Assembly (NCBI GenBank): GCA_022559845.1
Contig: CM040120.1
Coordinates: 164,344,334-164,408,333, forward strand
Source of the DNA: Amorphophallus konjac
Lineage: Eukaryota > Streptophyta > Magnoliopsida > Alismatales > Araceae
DNA length: 64,000 nucleotides
Reading direction: 5' to 3'
The notes under the pieces were generated by a model. The model ran no database searches. It saw only the letters and a list, made by a program, of their open reading frames with translations, and had not been told where the DNA came from. Shown here one piece after another: positions 33,155 to 44,653 of the stretch; positions within the stretch are counted from its first letter, which is position 1, and each line of letters starts with the position of its first letter. A program made the position numbers and the translations under genes.

Positions 33155-33161
33155 TATCAAT

Positions 33162-33173
33162 TGGCATCAGAGC
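33162..33173 (+). promoter_or_regulatory. primer binding site of element A
   Basis: TGGCATCAGAGC differs from the canonical initiator Met site TGGTATCAGAGC by one base, which still allows a wobble pair in the tRNA duplex. It starts 2 bases after the LTR. Confidence 0.85.
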
Positions 33174-33278
33174 GGTCTCTGGTTCAGAATCCAACAATTC
33201 TCAGAGGATCCTCTACGTGTTTCCTGTGTGCATTGTTTTGCTTGTGAGTTAGTGTTTGATATCTGTTCGTTTGAACTG

Positions 33279-35384
33279 ATGGCAATGGCTAATCCACCGA
33301 TTTTTAAGGGATCTGATTTTGACATTTGGTTCAGTGTTTTTCGCATGTTTGTTAAACAAGCTGATAAGGACTTTTGGAAGTTGATTTCACAAGGTCCGTA
33401 TGAACTGCCCAAGAAAAGGTCCAAGTGGACGGACAGTGAGAATCAGATGTTCCGAGAGAATCAAAAGGCCTTAAACCTAATGTTAACAGTGACTGATAAA
33501 GCATTGCATTCTTGTTTCCATGATTGCAGATCCGCCAAGGATATTATGGACCAACTGAAGCTAGCCCACAGGAGAAATGAAAGCACATGCATGATGGTTA
33601 GCAGAAGTGACCACAGTACCATCCAAGAGGTGGAGGAGAATGAAGAAGAGGTAAACCTCTTCGAGAACTTTTCTATAGAAGATTGGGAAAAGGCTTACAG
33701 CGATTTATCTGAGTCATATGAAAAATTGCAAAAATGATATAAAAAATTGAAAAGGAATAAGGGATTAGATAATTCAAGGTCTGACTGTAAAAAATGTGCT
33801 GAATTGAAGAGTTCTCATGATGCCTGTGTGTCTAATCTACAAATGTTGAAAAAACAAAATCATGTGCTAATCAATGGAAATAAGAATCATGTGAGTGAGA
33901 TTGATTCCCTGAGAAAATTCTCAACTGAAAGCAAGGAAAGTTTAGAGAAGCTCAGGATTGAAAATAAAGTACTTGCTGAAAAATCTGAAGCCATTAAGTC
34001 TGTCAACTTTGAATTACAGAAAAACATTTAGAAACTGCAAAAAGACTTGAAAACTTTTAACGATGGAAGAAAATTTGAAACCGACTCTGATGATCAGATT
34101 TTGGTAAACGAATTAATTCAGAATGACAGACTAAAGGAAGAAATTGAGAAACTAAAACAGTTGAACACCATCATGTCAGAGAGATTGCTGACATTTGAAA
34201 AGGGTAAACATGTGGTGTCCAATAATTCAGAAGAAATTGATGAGTTGAGAAAGGAAGTTGAGAAATACATAATTGCCAACAAAGTCTTGAATGAGGCTGT
34301 CAATTGCAGTGAACAAGAGACTGCAAGTTATGAGTTACACATTGCCTCTTTAGAAGAAGAAATCCAAGACTTAAGGAAATCTTTGTCTAAATTTGTTGAT
34401 GGGCAAGAAAATCTGAACAAACTGCTGGGAGTAAAAGTCAATTTTCAGAAGGAGGGGTTAGGTTATAACCCTGTAAATAAAAAGATCTTTGAAAATAAAA
34501 TTCAGACATATTCTGTTTCTAGTTCTACTTTTAAGAAAAAGGGACTGAGCTACAGTCCAGTCATGAGTAAGGTCTATGGATCAAATTTGGAAACTGTCTT
34601 TGTTAAATCATCTGAACAGGAAAAACCTTCTACTTCTTCTCCACCTCACTATAAGGCTAAGAAAACACAAGAACATGATAAAAAACAGAAAATGAATAAA
34701 AAGGGCTCATCTGTGCATGTTGATCACAGTCCACACACACATTCATCTAAAAGGAAAATGTCATGCCACTACTGTCATAGACTTGGACATTTAATGCATG
34801 AGTGTAAATTGATGGAGAAAGATGATATGAGGGCCGGGATAATGAATGCTAAGAAACTTCATGATAAAAATTCTTCATTCCAGAAAAAGAAAATTGAATG
34901 TCTGCACTGTGGCAAACTAGGACACAGCATCGCACAATGCTGGTTTGCAAATGGTACGAAAATATATTCTTCACATCATGCTAAATCTCCTGCAAACCAT
35001 AATGATGTTGATAGGAATAAAGTTGCTGCAAATAGAAAATACTCTGCATGTGTTAACTGTGGAAAGCCAGATCACAGGGCTGCAACCTGTTGGCTGGCAG
35101 GATACCAAAGCAATGCTGGTTTTGGTAAACAGAATTTCAATTCTGTTAACAAAAATTTTCATACATATGTGCATAAAAATCATGTTTATAAGAATGTGCA
35201 TAAATCCAATCTGAAACCTGCTGCATCTTGCTATTATTGTGGTACGATTGGTCATTCAATTAATAATTGCTATCTGATGAAATCTGATGACCATGCTCCT
35301 AGGAGACGGGTTAGAAAACCTGCTAAGAATGTCACTGCTAACTCAAGACCCAAGACTTCTTGGGTGCCTATTCGTGCAAAATAG
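33279..35384 (+). pseudogene. Copia/Sirevirus-type gag with four zinc knuckles, two in-frame stops
   Basis: The ATG at 33279 (MAMANPPIFKG) starts a frame that runs to TAG at 35382 and is broken only by TGA 33735-33737 and TAG 34029-34031. The N-terminal part is the Copia gag (UBN2-like) domain with FDIWFSVFRMFVKQ and QNQKALNLML-type helices. The middle is a long coiled coil rich in K, E and L. The C-terminal half holds four CCHC knuckles at about 34764, 34899, 35049 and 35229; the third has PDH where GH is usual. Gag would assemble the particle and bind RNA. It ends at WVPIRAK, where Sireviruses normally continue into protease and integrase, but here pol is absent. The frame apart from the two stops is well kept. 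Confidence 0.85.
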
Positions 35385-36844
35385 TTTGCTAACCTGCAGG
35401 TGTGCCTTGGAAGTTGAAGAATAAAGAGGTGTAATAAGCCAAGGCACTCGAAAAGAAAAAAAAAGGGATCTTAATATTCAGTTCAGTTCCCAATACCTGC
35501 TTTAATTCTATTTTATTGAGATTTAAATTTGGTTCTGTGATGTAGTCTGTGTGCAACTAAGTATTCCATGATCACGAGTGTCCTCCTCTGACTGCTTTGC
35601 TAAAATCTCTCTTGGATGGATACTTGGTATCACGCTGTAATTCATGCTCATAGTCAGGGGGAGGCATACAATTATTATGTCAACTTACTGATTCGTGCTC
35701 ATTGCATCACATTCCTTTTATTTGAAAAACCATAAGTTTGCTTCAACGTATTGCATTTCAGCTGATAGCATGTATGTTATTCAATAAATAATTAATATTT
35801 CCAAGAGTTGTGTGTGAGATGTCCTAGCGTGGGCTGAAAAGGAGCTTGTCAGGTCATCTGGTATCTGAAGAATCTTTGTCTGCCGATGTGGTTAGTTGGT
35901 GTTGAGTTCAGACATCTCATGAGGTTGCAGATTTTTGCCCAAGAGCATTCTCTGGTTACGAGATTGTATTTCCTTAGGAAGATTTCATTTGTGAGCTCCT
36001 TGGTCTTTACTTTCTAGAGTAATCTCTCACTTGCTGCTTTGCTGTAAGGAGTGCTTCTCATCTCATCTCATCTCTCTCCATTCTATTTGTCACCTTCTTA
36101 TCCTTTTCTTATCCCCTTTGGTTCAGGAATATTCTTGAAGAAAAATTCCTTCTTATAGCTTTGTTACTCTTATCAGATTTGATCAGAATACCTTAAACCA
36201 CCCAAAATCTATTGTAACAAGTTACACCTGTTAATAAAGACCTTTAATGTATGGGGGTTATATCTTGTCCTTTAATCCTTCTAAGTTATCCTCTCTATTG
36301 TTGGTCAACATATTGTAAAACTTTCTGTTAAATGGAAAAACCTTGCGGAGGATTTCGTTTTAACTGAAACTTATGTGAAGAGGGCTATGAAAAAAAAATT
36401 GTGTTAAGTAAGGGCTCTGTCTTTTGTCCAAGATCATGAGAGGTGTTACCAGGGAATACGCCATACTTTGTGGCAGAGCAATGGCAATTGTGGAGAAATA
36501 GATATTCTAGATCAAAGAAGTCTAGAGTTTCTGTCATGATACAATTATCTATCTCTGTTTCTTATAGAAAAGTTAAAATAAAAAAAAAGGGAGAAGGGGA
36601 AAGAAAAGTCAACAAAAATTCATTGGTTTTCATTGGCATAAAGGTAGCCTGTCCTGAGTAACCAGAGATTCTGGTGTCTTATAAACATGTCTCCTTGTGT
36701 AAAAAGGGACAATTCTACCTAAGTGCTCAACAAATTGGTTGACTCTATATGCCCTCTCTTGTCTTTTAAATGAAGTAATGAACCCTGCTTGACTATCTTT
36801 TTGTTATTTCTTTGCCTGACAAACATAAGGAGTATTTTAATCGT
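35385..36844 (+). other. non-coding between gag and the array; site of missing pol
   Basis: Begins with TGCTAACCTGCAGGTGTGCC followed by TTGGAAGTTGAAGAATA, which matches the sequence after gag of element B (complement of about 62500-62550). So both elements share the same post-gag sequence in place of pol. GTCAGGGGGAGGC near 35655 resembles the polypurine-like words between pol and env in Sireviruses. No frame has protease, integrase, RT or RNase H motifs. Confidence 0.65.
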
Positions 36845-37285
36845 GACCTTCTGTAGGCTAAGTACCTTTAACAACTAGTTTTATGATCTTGTTGATTTAA
36901 TGTCTTGAGGTAACTGACCAAGGTATTCGGAAGAATATAATAAAGCCATATTTTGAAGAGCGAACTTTAACGGGCAATGGCTGTGTTACATATTGAATGA
37001 GGGTAGTCTGGGCATTTCCTCAAAAGTTCGATAAGAGTGAAAAGTGACCCCCCAAAAACCCTTCTTGTTCCTCAAGGTTACATCCAAAAACCCTCGTGTG
37101 CCCTTGTCGCTTCCTGTTCCTCCTCGTGCCGATACGTCTCGCTGCTCCTTCAAACCCTTCTCTCCCGCTCATTTTCCTCCACGAAAATCTCATCTCCCCC
37201 ACAGAGTTCTCCTCCGTTCTTGGTTCTAGCTTCATCTCCAGCAGCAACTAGCAAGAAAGAGTTGATACTCTGGGAGTTACGGCAA

Positions 37286-38878
37286 ATGGATCAGCTAGAA
37301 TCCGTCGCTCCTGTTGAAAGGAAGAGGAAGGGAAAAGAAACAGTTGAGGAGCCTTCGTCCAAGCAACAAAGATGTCTAGAACCAGAAATAGCCGTGGAAA
37401 TTTCTTCTGCACAAGGTACCAGGCTTTCTCAGTCTATCATGTTTTTAGAGAGTGGGAAAATTATTCCTCCAAGGATAATAGATTTCGGCGATGAATCCAT
37501 GGTTTTGAAGTTTCCAGAACTTTTGGAGATTTTTGAGTTTCAGGATTGGAGGAAATTCCTAGAAAATCACCGTGTCTACTACCCTAGCCTGGTAATGGAA
37601 TTTTATAATAATTTGTCTTTGAGCTGAGATAAGTCTGCTCTGATCTCGTCTGTTAAGGGGATTGAGATAGCAGTAACGTGTGACTCTCTCCACAAAGCTC
37701 TCAGTATTCCAGAAAAAGGAGAGGTGGAAAGAGGGTTTAGATATAGTCTGCATGAAGCCTTTTCGGTCATTACTGGTAAACCCAGTAATATTCATGACAA
37801 GGGGCAATTGAAGCTGAAAGCTTACCAAACCTTATCATTTCCCCCTCTTCACAAGCTTCTTCAGAACATCATTGCATCTATAGTCACCCCACAGACTAGA
37901 GCTAGAGGAAGAATCACAGACACTCAGAGATTTCTTTTGTTCTGTCTGATTCAGCATGTAAAGATCTGTCTGCCTGAAATTATTTTTTCTGTCATGAAGG
38001 GGTGTATTGGGTCCAAAAGACACCTGCCCTACGCCGCCCATCTGACAGACATCTTCAAGTATTCAAAGATTTCCTTGGATGGAGAGGCCATGTCTGAAGT
38101 TAGGGGTCGAAACATTTTTAACATGAATTTTGTTTCAGTATTTTTGGGCTTGGAGGGTTCTTCTCTCATGGGGCAGGTTAAGGCCCAGAAAGTCAAAGAA
38201 TCACAAGCTCAGAGAGAGCTTCTGGAACACCCTCAAGAATCTGCCCAAACAATTTTAGAATTAGCTTCTGAGGTTGCTTTACAAAAGACACCATCTGAAC
38301 AACCACTGTCTGCTACTTCTGCTGCACCTACTGAAGCATCTCTATCTTTTCAGAGGCTTGTTGAGATTGCATCTGAAGAAGTTAGGATGTCTGAAGACAA
38401 CATTCAAACTGAACTAGATACAAATATTGATGGTTTGTTTGATTCCTTTGGGAAGACATCAGAAGAAGTGAGGCTGCCCGTGGAACAGCCTGCTCAAGAG
38501 CAAGAATGTAATGAGCAAGACCTTGCTGAGTTTGTTAATTTCATTCTTAGAGAGACTGTGGAGAAAAGCTTGGAAGAGGCTGACAACGTGGTTACAACTA
38601 AAATTATAGAACAGGCTCCTGTTGAAAACTCTGCAGATGATGATCTCATGGAAGAAAGAGTGGATGAGTGTCAAGAGAAAGCTACTGACATAGAACAAGA
38701 AGCAGAATCATCAAGTGAAGAAGAAGCACCTGAAAATGTATTTCCTGAAAAAGAAATCCAAGCTGAAGATGAAGATCGGGTTCCAGTAGGAGACAGCCAA
38801 ACGCCAGTACAAGAAGAAGCAGATGAGAGAACAGCACCTGGCTGTGAATCTTATGGTACACCCCTAGGTCAACCTTGA
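37286..38878 (+). pseudogene. env-position gene, unit 1 (type A, stop at codon 114)
   Basis: Transposase_32-like (putative plant transposon) protein. The codon that is CGA in units 2, 4, 6 and 7 is TGA here (37625-37627), cutting the product to 113 residues. The frame reopens to TGA at 38876. Private differences from other units (GTCGCTTCC near 37110, AACTAGCAAG near 37245) fit its place at the array edge. A CAG after a pyrimidine run (37193-37204) could be a splice acceptor ahead of the ATG, in this and every unit. See unit 2 for domains. Confidence 0.85.
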
Positions 38879-38935
38879 CTTCTATCTGCTCGGGCGCCCA
38901 ACATTGAAGAACTCCTTATAAATTTGACTCAGCAG

Positions 38936-39583
38936 ATGCAGAGACAGGATAAGAAAATGGATGATCTGCTCAAGTATGTCACTCTAAATATTAATCAAGT
39001 TCATTCCAGGCTACTGAAGCTTGAGATTTCTCTCCTAATTGAATGGAAAAAGTTCCTGCTAAACAAGAAAGCTTCAGATGATGCCACCAGGTCCTCGATG
39101 GAAAGCTTGCAGGTGGTATGTTCAAAGATAGCAACAGCACTTCGTGAATTACAAGATGCTCATATTTCCTCCTTTAAGTCATCTGCCAGCATTATAGATC
39201 ATTGTTTTGAGATCAGGACATCCTTAGAAGTTTTGAAGGGGTCATCTAGTGCCCTAGGTCTAGATGTCCAGAAGATCTATGACAGATTGATCGCTTTCTT
39301 AGCAGAAGTGAGAACTCTGACTGACAGATATGAATCGGTTAATATTCGCCAGGAAGACATCATTTCAGAAGTGGCACATGTCAGAAGCTCCGTTGTGTAT
39401 TGGCTAGCTGAATTGTCCAATGACTTGAAGGATCTTCACTCTGCCTTGGGTTCAGCCCTTGGTCAGGCATCCTCCAGCAGAGGTCCAACTCAAGATTTCT
39501 CATCTGCTGCTCCAAGGGGTAGACCACCACAAGACAAGCCGCATGGCCCTTCCAGCAGACATGCCAGATTCTTTTCTCCTTAA
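38936..39583 (+). CDS. downstream coiled-coil segment, unit 1
   Basis: In frame with the upstream gene, separated by the TGA at 38876 and 19 sense codons before this ATG. 215 residues, mostly helical (KKMDDLLKYVTLNINQVHSR, LEISLLIEWKKFLL), ending in a proline/serine-rich tail. No membrane segment is seen. It may be the C-terminal part of the upstream protein after an old nonsense change, or need readthrough. Confidence 0.5.
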   Translation: MQRQDKKMDDLLKYVTLNINQVHSRLLKLEISLLIEWKKFLLNKKASDDATRSSMESLQVVCSKIATALRELQDAHISSFKSSASIIDHCFEIRTSLEVLKGSSSALGLDVQKIYDRLIAFLAEVRTLTDRYESVNIRQEDIISEVAHVRSSVVYWLAELSNDLKDLHSALGSALGQASSSRGPTQDFSSAAPRGRPPQDKPHGPSSRHARFFSP

Positions 39584-40144
39584 AAAAATAGTGTTCTGTA
39601 TTTTTTTTGCCCATTTTGAGGCTCTCTCTCACTCTTGGACTTGTTAATTACATCTCATATCATTTGCATTTCTGCCTCCTTTTGTTTCTTTCTTTTTAAT
39701 GTTGACCTTCTGTAGGCTAAGTACCTTTAACAACTAGTTTTATGATCTTGTTGATTTAATGTCTTGAGGTAACTGACCAAGGTATTCGGAAGAATATAAT
39801 AAAGCCATATTTTGAAGAGCGAACTTTAACGGGCAATGGCTGTGTTACATATTGAATGAGGGTAGTCTGGGTATTTCCTCAAAAGTTCGATAAGAGTGAA
39901 AAGTGACCCCCCAAAAACCCTTCTTATTCCTCAAGGTTACATCCAAAAACCCTCGTGTGCCCATGTTGCTTTCTGTTCCTCCTCGTGCCGATACGTCTCG
40001 CTGCTCCTTCAAACCCTTCTCTCCCGCTCATTTTCCTCCACGAAAATCTCATCTCCCCCACAGAGTTCTCCTCCGTTCTTGGTTCTAGCTTCATCTCCAG
40101 CAGCAACCAGCAAGAAAGAGTTGATACTCTGGGAGTTACGGCAA

Positions 40145-41737
40145 ATGGATCAGCTAGAATCCGTCGCTCCTGTTGAAAGGAAGAGGAAGGGAAAAGAAAC
40201 AGTTGAGGAGCCTTCGTCCAAGCAACAAAGATGTCTAGAACCAGAAATAGCCGTGGAAATTTCTTCTGCACAAGGTACCAGGCTTTCTCAGTCTATCATG
40301 TTTTTAGAGAGTGGGAAAATTATTCCTCCAAGGATAATAGATTTCAGCGATGAATCCATGGTTTTGAAGTTTCCAGAACTTTTGGAGATTTTTGAGTTTC
40401 AGGATTGGAGGAAATTCCTAGAAAATCACTGTGTCTACTACCCTAGCCTGGTAATGGAATTTTATAATAATTTGTCTTTGAGCCGAGATAAGTCTGCTCT
40501 GATCTCGTCTGTTAAGGGGATTGAGATAGCAGTAACGTGTGACTCTCTCCACAAAGCTCTCAGTATTCCAGAAAAAGGAGAGGTGGAAAGAGGGTTTAGA
40601 TATAGTCTGCATGAAGCCTTTTCGGTCATTACTGGTAAACCCAGTAATATTCATGACAAGGGGCAATTGAAGCTGAAAGCTTACCAAACCTTATCATTTC
40701 CCCCTCTTCACAAGCTTCTTCAGAACATCATTGCATCTATAGTCACCCCACAGACTAGAGCTAGAGGAAGAATCACAGACACTCAGAGATTTCTTTTGTT
40801 TTGTCTGATTCAGCATGTAAAGATCTGTCTGCCTGAAATTATTTTTTCTGTCATGAAGGGGTGTATTGGGTCCAAAAGACACCTGCCCTACGCCGCCCAT
40901 TTGACAGACATCTTCAAGTATTCAAAGATTTCCTTGGATGGAGAGGCCATGTCTGAAGTTAGGGGTCGAAACATTTTTAACATGAATTTTGTTTCAGTAT
41001 TTTTGGGCTTGGAGGGTTCTTCTCTCATGGGGCAGGTTAAGGCCCAGAAAGTCAAAGAATCACAAGCTCAGAGAGAGCTTCTGGAACACCCTCAAGAATC
41101 TGCCCAAACAATTTTAGAATTAGCTTCTGAGGTTGCTTTACAAAAGACACCATCTGAACAACCACTGTCTGCTACTTCTGCTGCACCTACTGAAGCATCT
41201 CTATCTTTTCAGAGGCTTGTTGAGATTGCATCTGAAGAAGTTAGGATGTCTGAAGACAACATTCAAACTGAACTAGATACAAATATTGATGGTTTGTTTG
41301 ATTCCTTTGGGAAGACATCAGAAGAAGTGAGGCTGCCCGTGGAACAGCCTGCTCAAGAGCAAGAATGTAATGAGCAAGACCTTGCTGAGTTTGTTAATTT
41401 CATTCTTAGAGAGACTGTGGAGAAAAGCTTGGAAGAGGCTGACAACGTGGTTACAGCTAAAATTATAGAACAGGCTCCTGTTGAAAACTCTGCAGATGAT
41501 GATCTCATGGAAGAAAGAGTGGATGAGTGTCAAGAGAAAGCTACTGACATAGAACAAGAAGCAGAATCATCAAGTGAAGAAGAAGCACCTGAAAATGTAT
41601 TTCCTGAAAAAGAAATCCAAGCTGAAGATGAAGATCGGGTTCCAGCAGGAGACAGCCAAACGCCAGTACAAGAAGAAGCAGATGAGAGAACAGCACCTGG
41701 CTGTGAATCTTATGGTACACCCCTAGGTCAACCTTGA
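40145..41737 (+). CDS. env-position gene, unit 2 (type B, intact upstream frame)
   Basis: 530 residues from ATG 40145 (MDQLESVAPVERKRKGK). I prefer this ATG because the frame upstream of it lacks another ATG and reads like a leader. A basic KRKGK patch near the start could be a nuclear signal. Residues about 60-270 match the Transposase_32-like plant family: EFYNNLSL, SSVKGIEIAVT, LHKALSIP, then TDTQRFLLFCLIQHVKICLP and LPYAAHLTDIF. Residues about 285-530 are acidic and low-complexity (repeated EE and AE). There is no signal peptide or clear membrane helix, so env-like refers only to position downstream of gag and before the 3' LTR. Function is unknown; the family is found in plant retroelements. 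The frame ends QP-TGA at 41735, after which the same frame stays open to 42442. Confidence 0.8.
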   Translation: MDQLESVAPVERKRKGKETVEEPSSKQQRCLEPEIAVEISSAQGTRLSQSIMFLESGKIIPPRIIDFSDESMVLKFPELLEIFEFQDWRKFLENHCVYYPSLVMEFYNNLSLSRDKSALISSVKGIEIAVTCDSLHKALSIPEKGEVERGFRYSLHEAFSVITGKPSNIHDKGQLKLKAYQTLSFPPLHKLLQNIIASIVTPQTRARGRITDTQRFLLFCLIQHVKICLPEIIFSVMKGCIGSKRHLPYAAHLTDIFKYSKISLDGEAMSEVRGRNIFNMNFVSVFLGLEGSSLMGQVKAQKVKESQAQRELLEHPQESAQTILELASEVALQKTPSEQPLSATSAAPTEASLSFQRLVEIASEEVRMSEDNIQTELDTNIDGLFDSFGKTSEEVRLPVEQPAQEQECNEQDLAEFVNFILRETVEKSLEEADNVVTAKIIEQAPVENSADDDLMEERVDECQEKATDIEQEAESSSEEEAPENVFPEKEIQAEDEDRVPAGDSQTPVQEEADERTAPGCESYGTPLGQP

Positions 41738-41794
41738 CTTCTATCTGCTCGGGCGCCCAACATTGAAGAACTCCTTATAAATTTGACTCAGCAG

Positions 41795-42442
41795 ATGCAG
41801 AGACAGGATAAGAAAATGGATGATCTGCTCAAGTATGTCACTCTAAATATTAATCAAGTTCATTCCAGGCTATTGAAGCTTGAAATTTCTCTCCTAATTG
41901 AATGGAAAAAGTTCCTGCTAAACAAGAAAGCTTCAGATGATGCCACCAGGTCCTCGATGGAAAGCTTGCAGGTGGTATGTTCAAAGATAGCAACAGCACT
42001 TCGTGAATTACAAGATGCTCATATTTCCTCCTTTAAGTCATCTGCCAGCATTATAGATCATTGTTTTGAGATCAGGACATCCTTAGAAGTTTTGAAGGGG
42101 TCATCTAGTGCCCTAGGTCCAGATGTCCAGAAGATCTATGACAGATTGATCGCTTTCTTAGCAGAAGTGAGAACTCTGACTGACAGATATGAATCTGTTA
42201 ATATTCGCCAGGAAGACATCATTTCAGAAGTGGCACATGTCAGAAGCTCCGTTGTGTATTGGCTAGCTGAATTGTCCAATGACTTGAAGGATCTTCACTC
42301 TGCCTTGGGTTCAGCCCTTGGTCAGGCATCCTCCAGCAGAGGTCCAACTCAAGATTTCTCATCTGCTGCTCCAAGGGGTAGACCACCACAAGACAAGCCG
42401 CATGGCCCTTCCAGCAGACATGCCAGATTCTTTTCTCCTTAA
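41795..42442 (+). CDS. downstream coiled-coil segment, unit 2
   Basis: 215 residues in the frame of the upstream gene beyond its TGA. Same helical content as unit 1, and type B sequence (proline where type A has leucine at about 42120). Expression is unproven. Confidence 0.5.
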   Translation: MQRQDKKMDDLLKYVTLNINQVHSRLLKLEISLLIEWKKFLLNKKASDDATRSSMESLQVVCSKIATALRELQDAHISSFKSSASIIDHCFEIRTSLEVLKGSSSALGPDVQKIYDRLIAFLAEVRTLTDRYESVNIRQEDIISEVAHVRSSVVYWLAELSNDLKDLHSALGSALGQASSSRGPTQDFSSAAPRGRPPQDKPHGPSSRHARFFSP

Positions 42443-43003
42443 AAAAATAGTGTTCTGTATTTTTTTTGCCCATTTTGAGGCTCTCTCTCACTCTTGGACT
42501 TGTTAATTACATCTCATATCATTTGCATTTCTGCCTCCTTTTGTTTCTTTCTTTTTGATGTTGACCTTCTGTAGGCTAAGTACCTTTAACAACTAGTTTT
42601 ATGATCTTGTTGATTTAATGTCTTGAGGTAACTGACCAAGGTATTCGGAAGAATATAATAAAGCCATATTTTGAAGAGCGAACTTTAACGGGCAATGGCT
42701 GTGTTACATATTGAATGAGGGTAGTCTGGGTATTTCCTCAAAAGTTCGATAAGAGTGAAAAGTGACCCCCCAAAAACCCTTCTTATTCCTCAAGGTTACA
42801 TCCAAAAACCCTCGTGTGCCCTTGTTGCTTCCTGTTCCTCCTCGTGCCGATACGTCTCGCTGCTCCTTCAAACCCTTCTCTCCCGCTCATTTTCCTCCAC
42901 GAAAATCTCATCTCCCCCACAGAGTTCTCCTCCGTTCTTAGTTCTAGCTTCATCTCCAGCAGCAACCAGCAAGAAAGAGTTGATACTCTGGGAGTTACGG
43001 CAA

Positions 43004-44596
43004 ATGGATCAGCTAGAATCCGTCGCTCCTGTTGAAAGGAAGAGGAAGGGAAAAGAAACAGTTGAGGAGCCTTCGTCCAAGCAACAAAGATGTCTAGAAC
43101 CAGAAATAGCCGTGGAAATTTCTTCTGCACAAGGTACCAGGCTTTCTCAGTCTATCATGTTTTTAGAGAGTGGGAAAATTATTCCTCCAAGGATAATAGA
43201 TTTCGGCGATGAATCCATGGTTTTGAAGTTTCCAGAACTTTTGGAGATTTTTGAGTTTCAGGATTGGAGGAAATTCCTAGAAAATCACCGTGTCTACTAC
43301 CCTAGCCTGGTAATGGAATTTTATAATAATTTGTCTTTGAGCTGAGATAAGTCTGCTCTGATCTCGTCTGTTAAGGGGATTGAGATAGCAGTAACGTGTG
43401 ACTCTCTCCACAAAGCTCTCAGTATTCCAGAAAAAGGAGAGGTGGAAAGAGGGTTTAGATATAGTCTGCATGAAGCCTTTTCGGTCATTACTGGTAAACC
43501 CAGTAATATTCATGACAAGGGGCAATTGAAGCTGAAAGCTTACCAAACCTTATCATTTCCCCCTCTTCACAAGCTTCTTCAGAACATCATTGCATCTATA
43601 GTCACCCCACAGACTAGAGCTAGAGGAAGAATCACAGACACTCAGAGATTTCTTTTGTTCTGTCTGATTCAGCATGTAAAGATCTGTCTGCCTGAAATTA
43701 TTTTTTCTGTCATGAAGGGGTGTATTGGGTCCAAAAGACACCTGCCCTACGCCGCCCATCTGACAGACATCTTCAAGTATTCAAAGATTTCCTTGGATGG
43801 AGAGGCCATGTCTGAAGTTAGGGGTCGAAACATTTTTAACATGAATTTTGTTTCAGTATTTTTGGGCTTGGAGGGTTCTTCTCTCATGGGGCAGGTTAAG
43901 GCCCAGAAAGTCAAAGAATCACAAGCTCAGAGAGAGCTTCTGGAACACCCTCAAGAATCTGCCCAAACAATTTTAGAATTAGCTTCTGAGGTTGCTTTAC
44001 AAAAGACACCATCTGAACAACCACTGTCTGCTACTTCTGCTGCACCTACTGAAGCATCTCTATCTTTTCAGAGGCTTGTTGAGATTGCATCTGAAGAAGT
44101 TAGGATGTCTGAAGACAACATTCAAACTGAACTAGATACAAATATTGATGGTTTGTTTGATTCCTTTGGGAAGACATCAGAAGAAGTGAGGCTGCCCGTG
44201 GAACAGCCTGCTCAAGAGCAAGAATGTAATGAGCAAGACCTTGCTGAGTTTGTTAATTTCATTCTTAGAGAGACTGTGGAGAAAAGCTTGGAAGAGGCTG
44301 ACAACGTGGTTACAACTAAAATTATAGAACAGGCTCCTGTTGAAAACTCTGCAGATGATGATCTCATGGAAGAAAGAGTGGATGAGTGTCAAGAGAAAGC
44401 TACTGACATAGAACAAGAAGCAGAATCATCAAGTGAAGAAGAAGCACCTGAAAATGTATTTCCTGAAAAAGAAATCCAAGCTGAAGATGAAGATCGGGTT
44501 CCAGTAGGAGACAGCCAAACGCCAGTACAAGAAGAAGCAGATGAGAGAACAGCACCTGGCTGTGAATCTTATGGTACACCCCTAGGTCAACCTTGA
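43004..44596 (+). pseudogene. env-position gene, unit 3 (type A, stop at codon 114)
   Basis: Same nonsense codon as units 1 and 5 (TGA 43343-43345) and the type A variants (glycine in DFGDES, arginine in NHRVYY, threonine/valine in the acidic part). The frame reopens to the common TGA at 44594. Confidence 0.85.
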
Positions 44597-44653
44597 CTTC
44601 TATCTGCTCGGGCGCCCAACATTGAAGAACTCCTTATAAATTTGACTCAGCAG

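Larger units (their letters stand above)
30922..33159 (+). repeat. 5' LTR of element A
   Basis: Starts TGTTGAGTC and ends GACCTATCA, immediately before the primer binding site. Order: U3 motif array (31035-31980), TATA (32214), GA-rich leader (32240-32410), hairpin chain (32590-32930), terminal hairpin (33131-33154). It differs from the 3' LTR at roughly 47 positions by my count, mostly transitions. Confidence 0.92.

Noticed and set aside
37037..37285. Extension of the env-position frame upstream to a GTG at 37037
   Set aside because: There is no ATG in the extension, and it contains a splice-acceptor-like tract; GTG is not a usual plant start.
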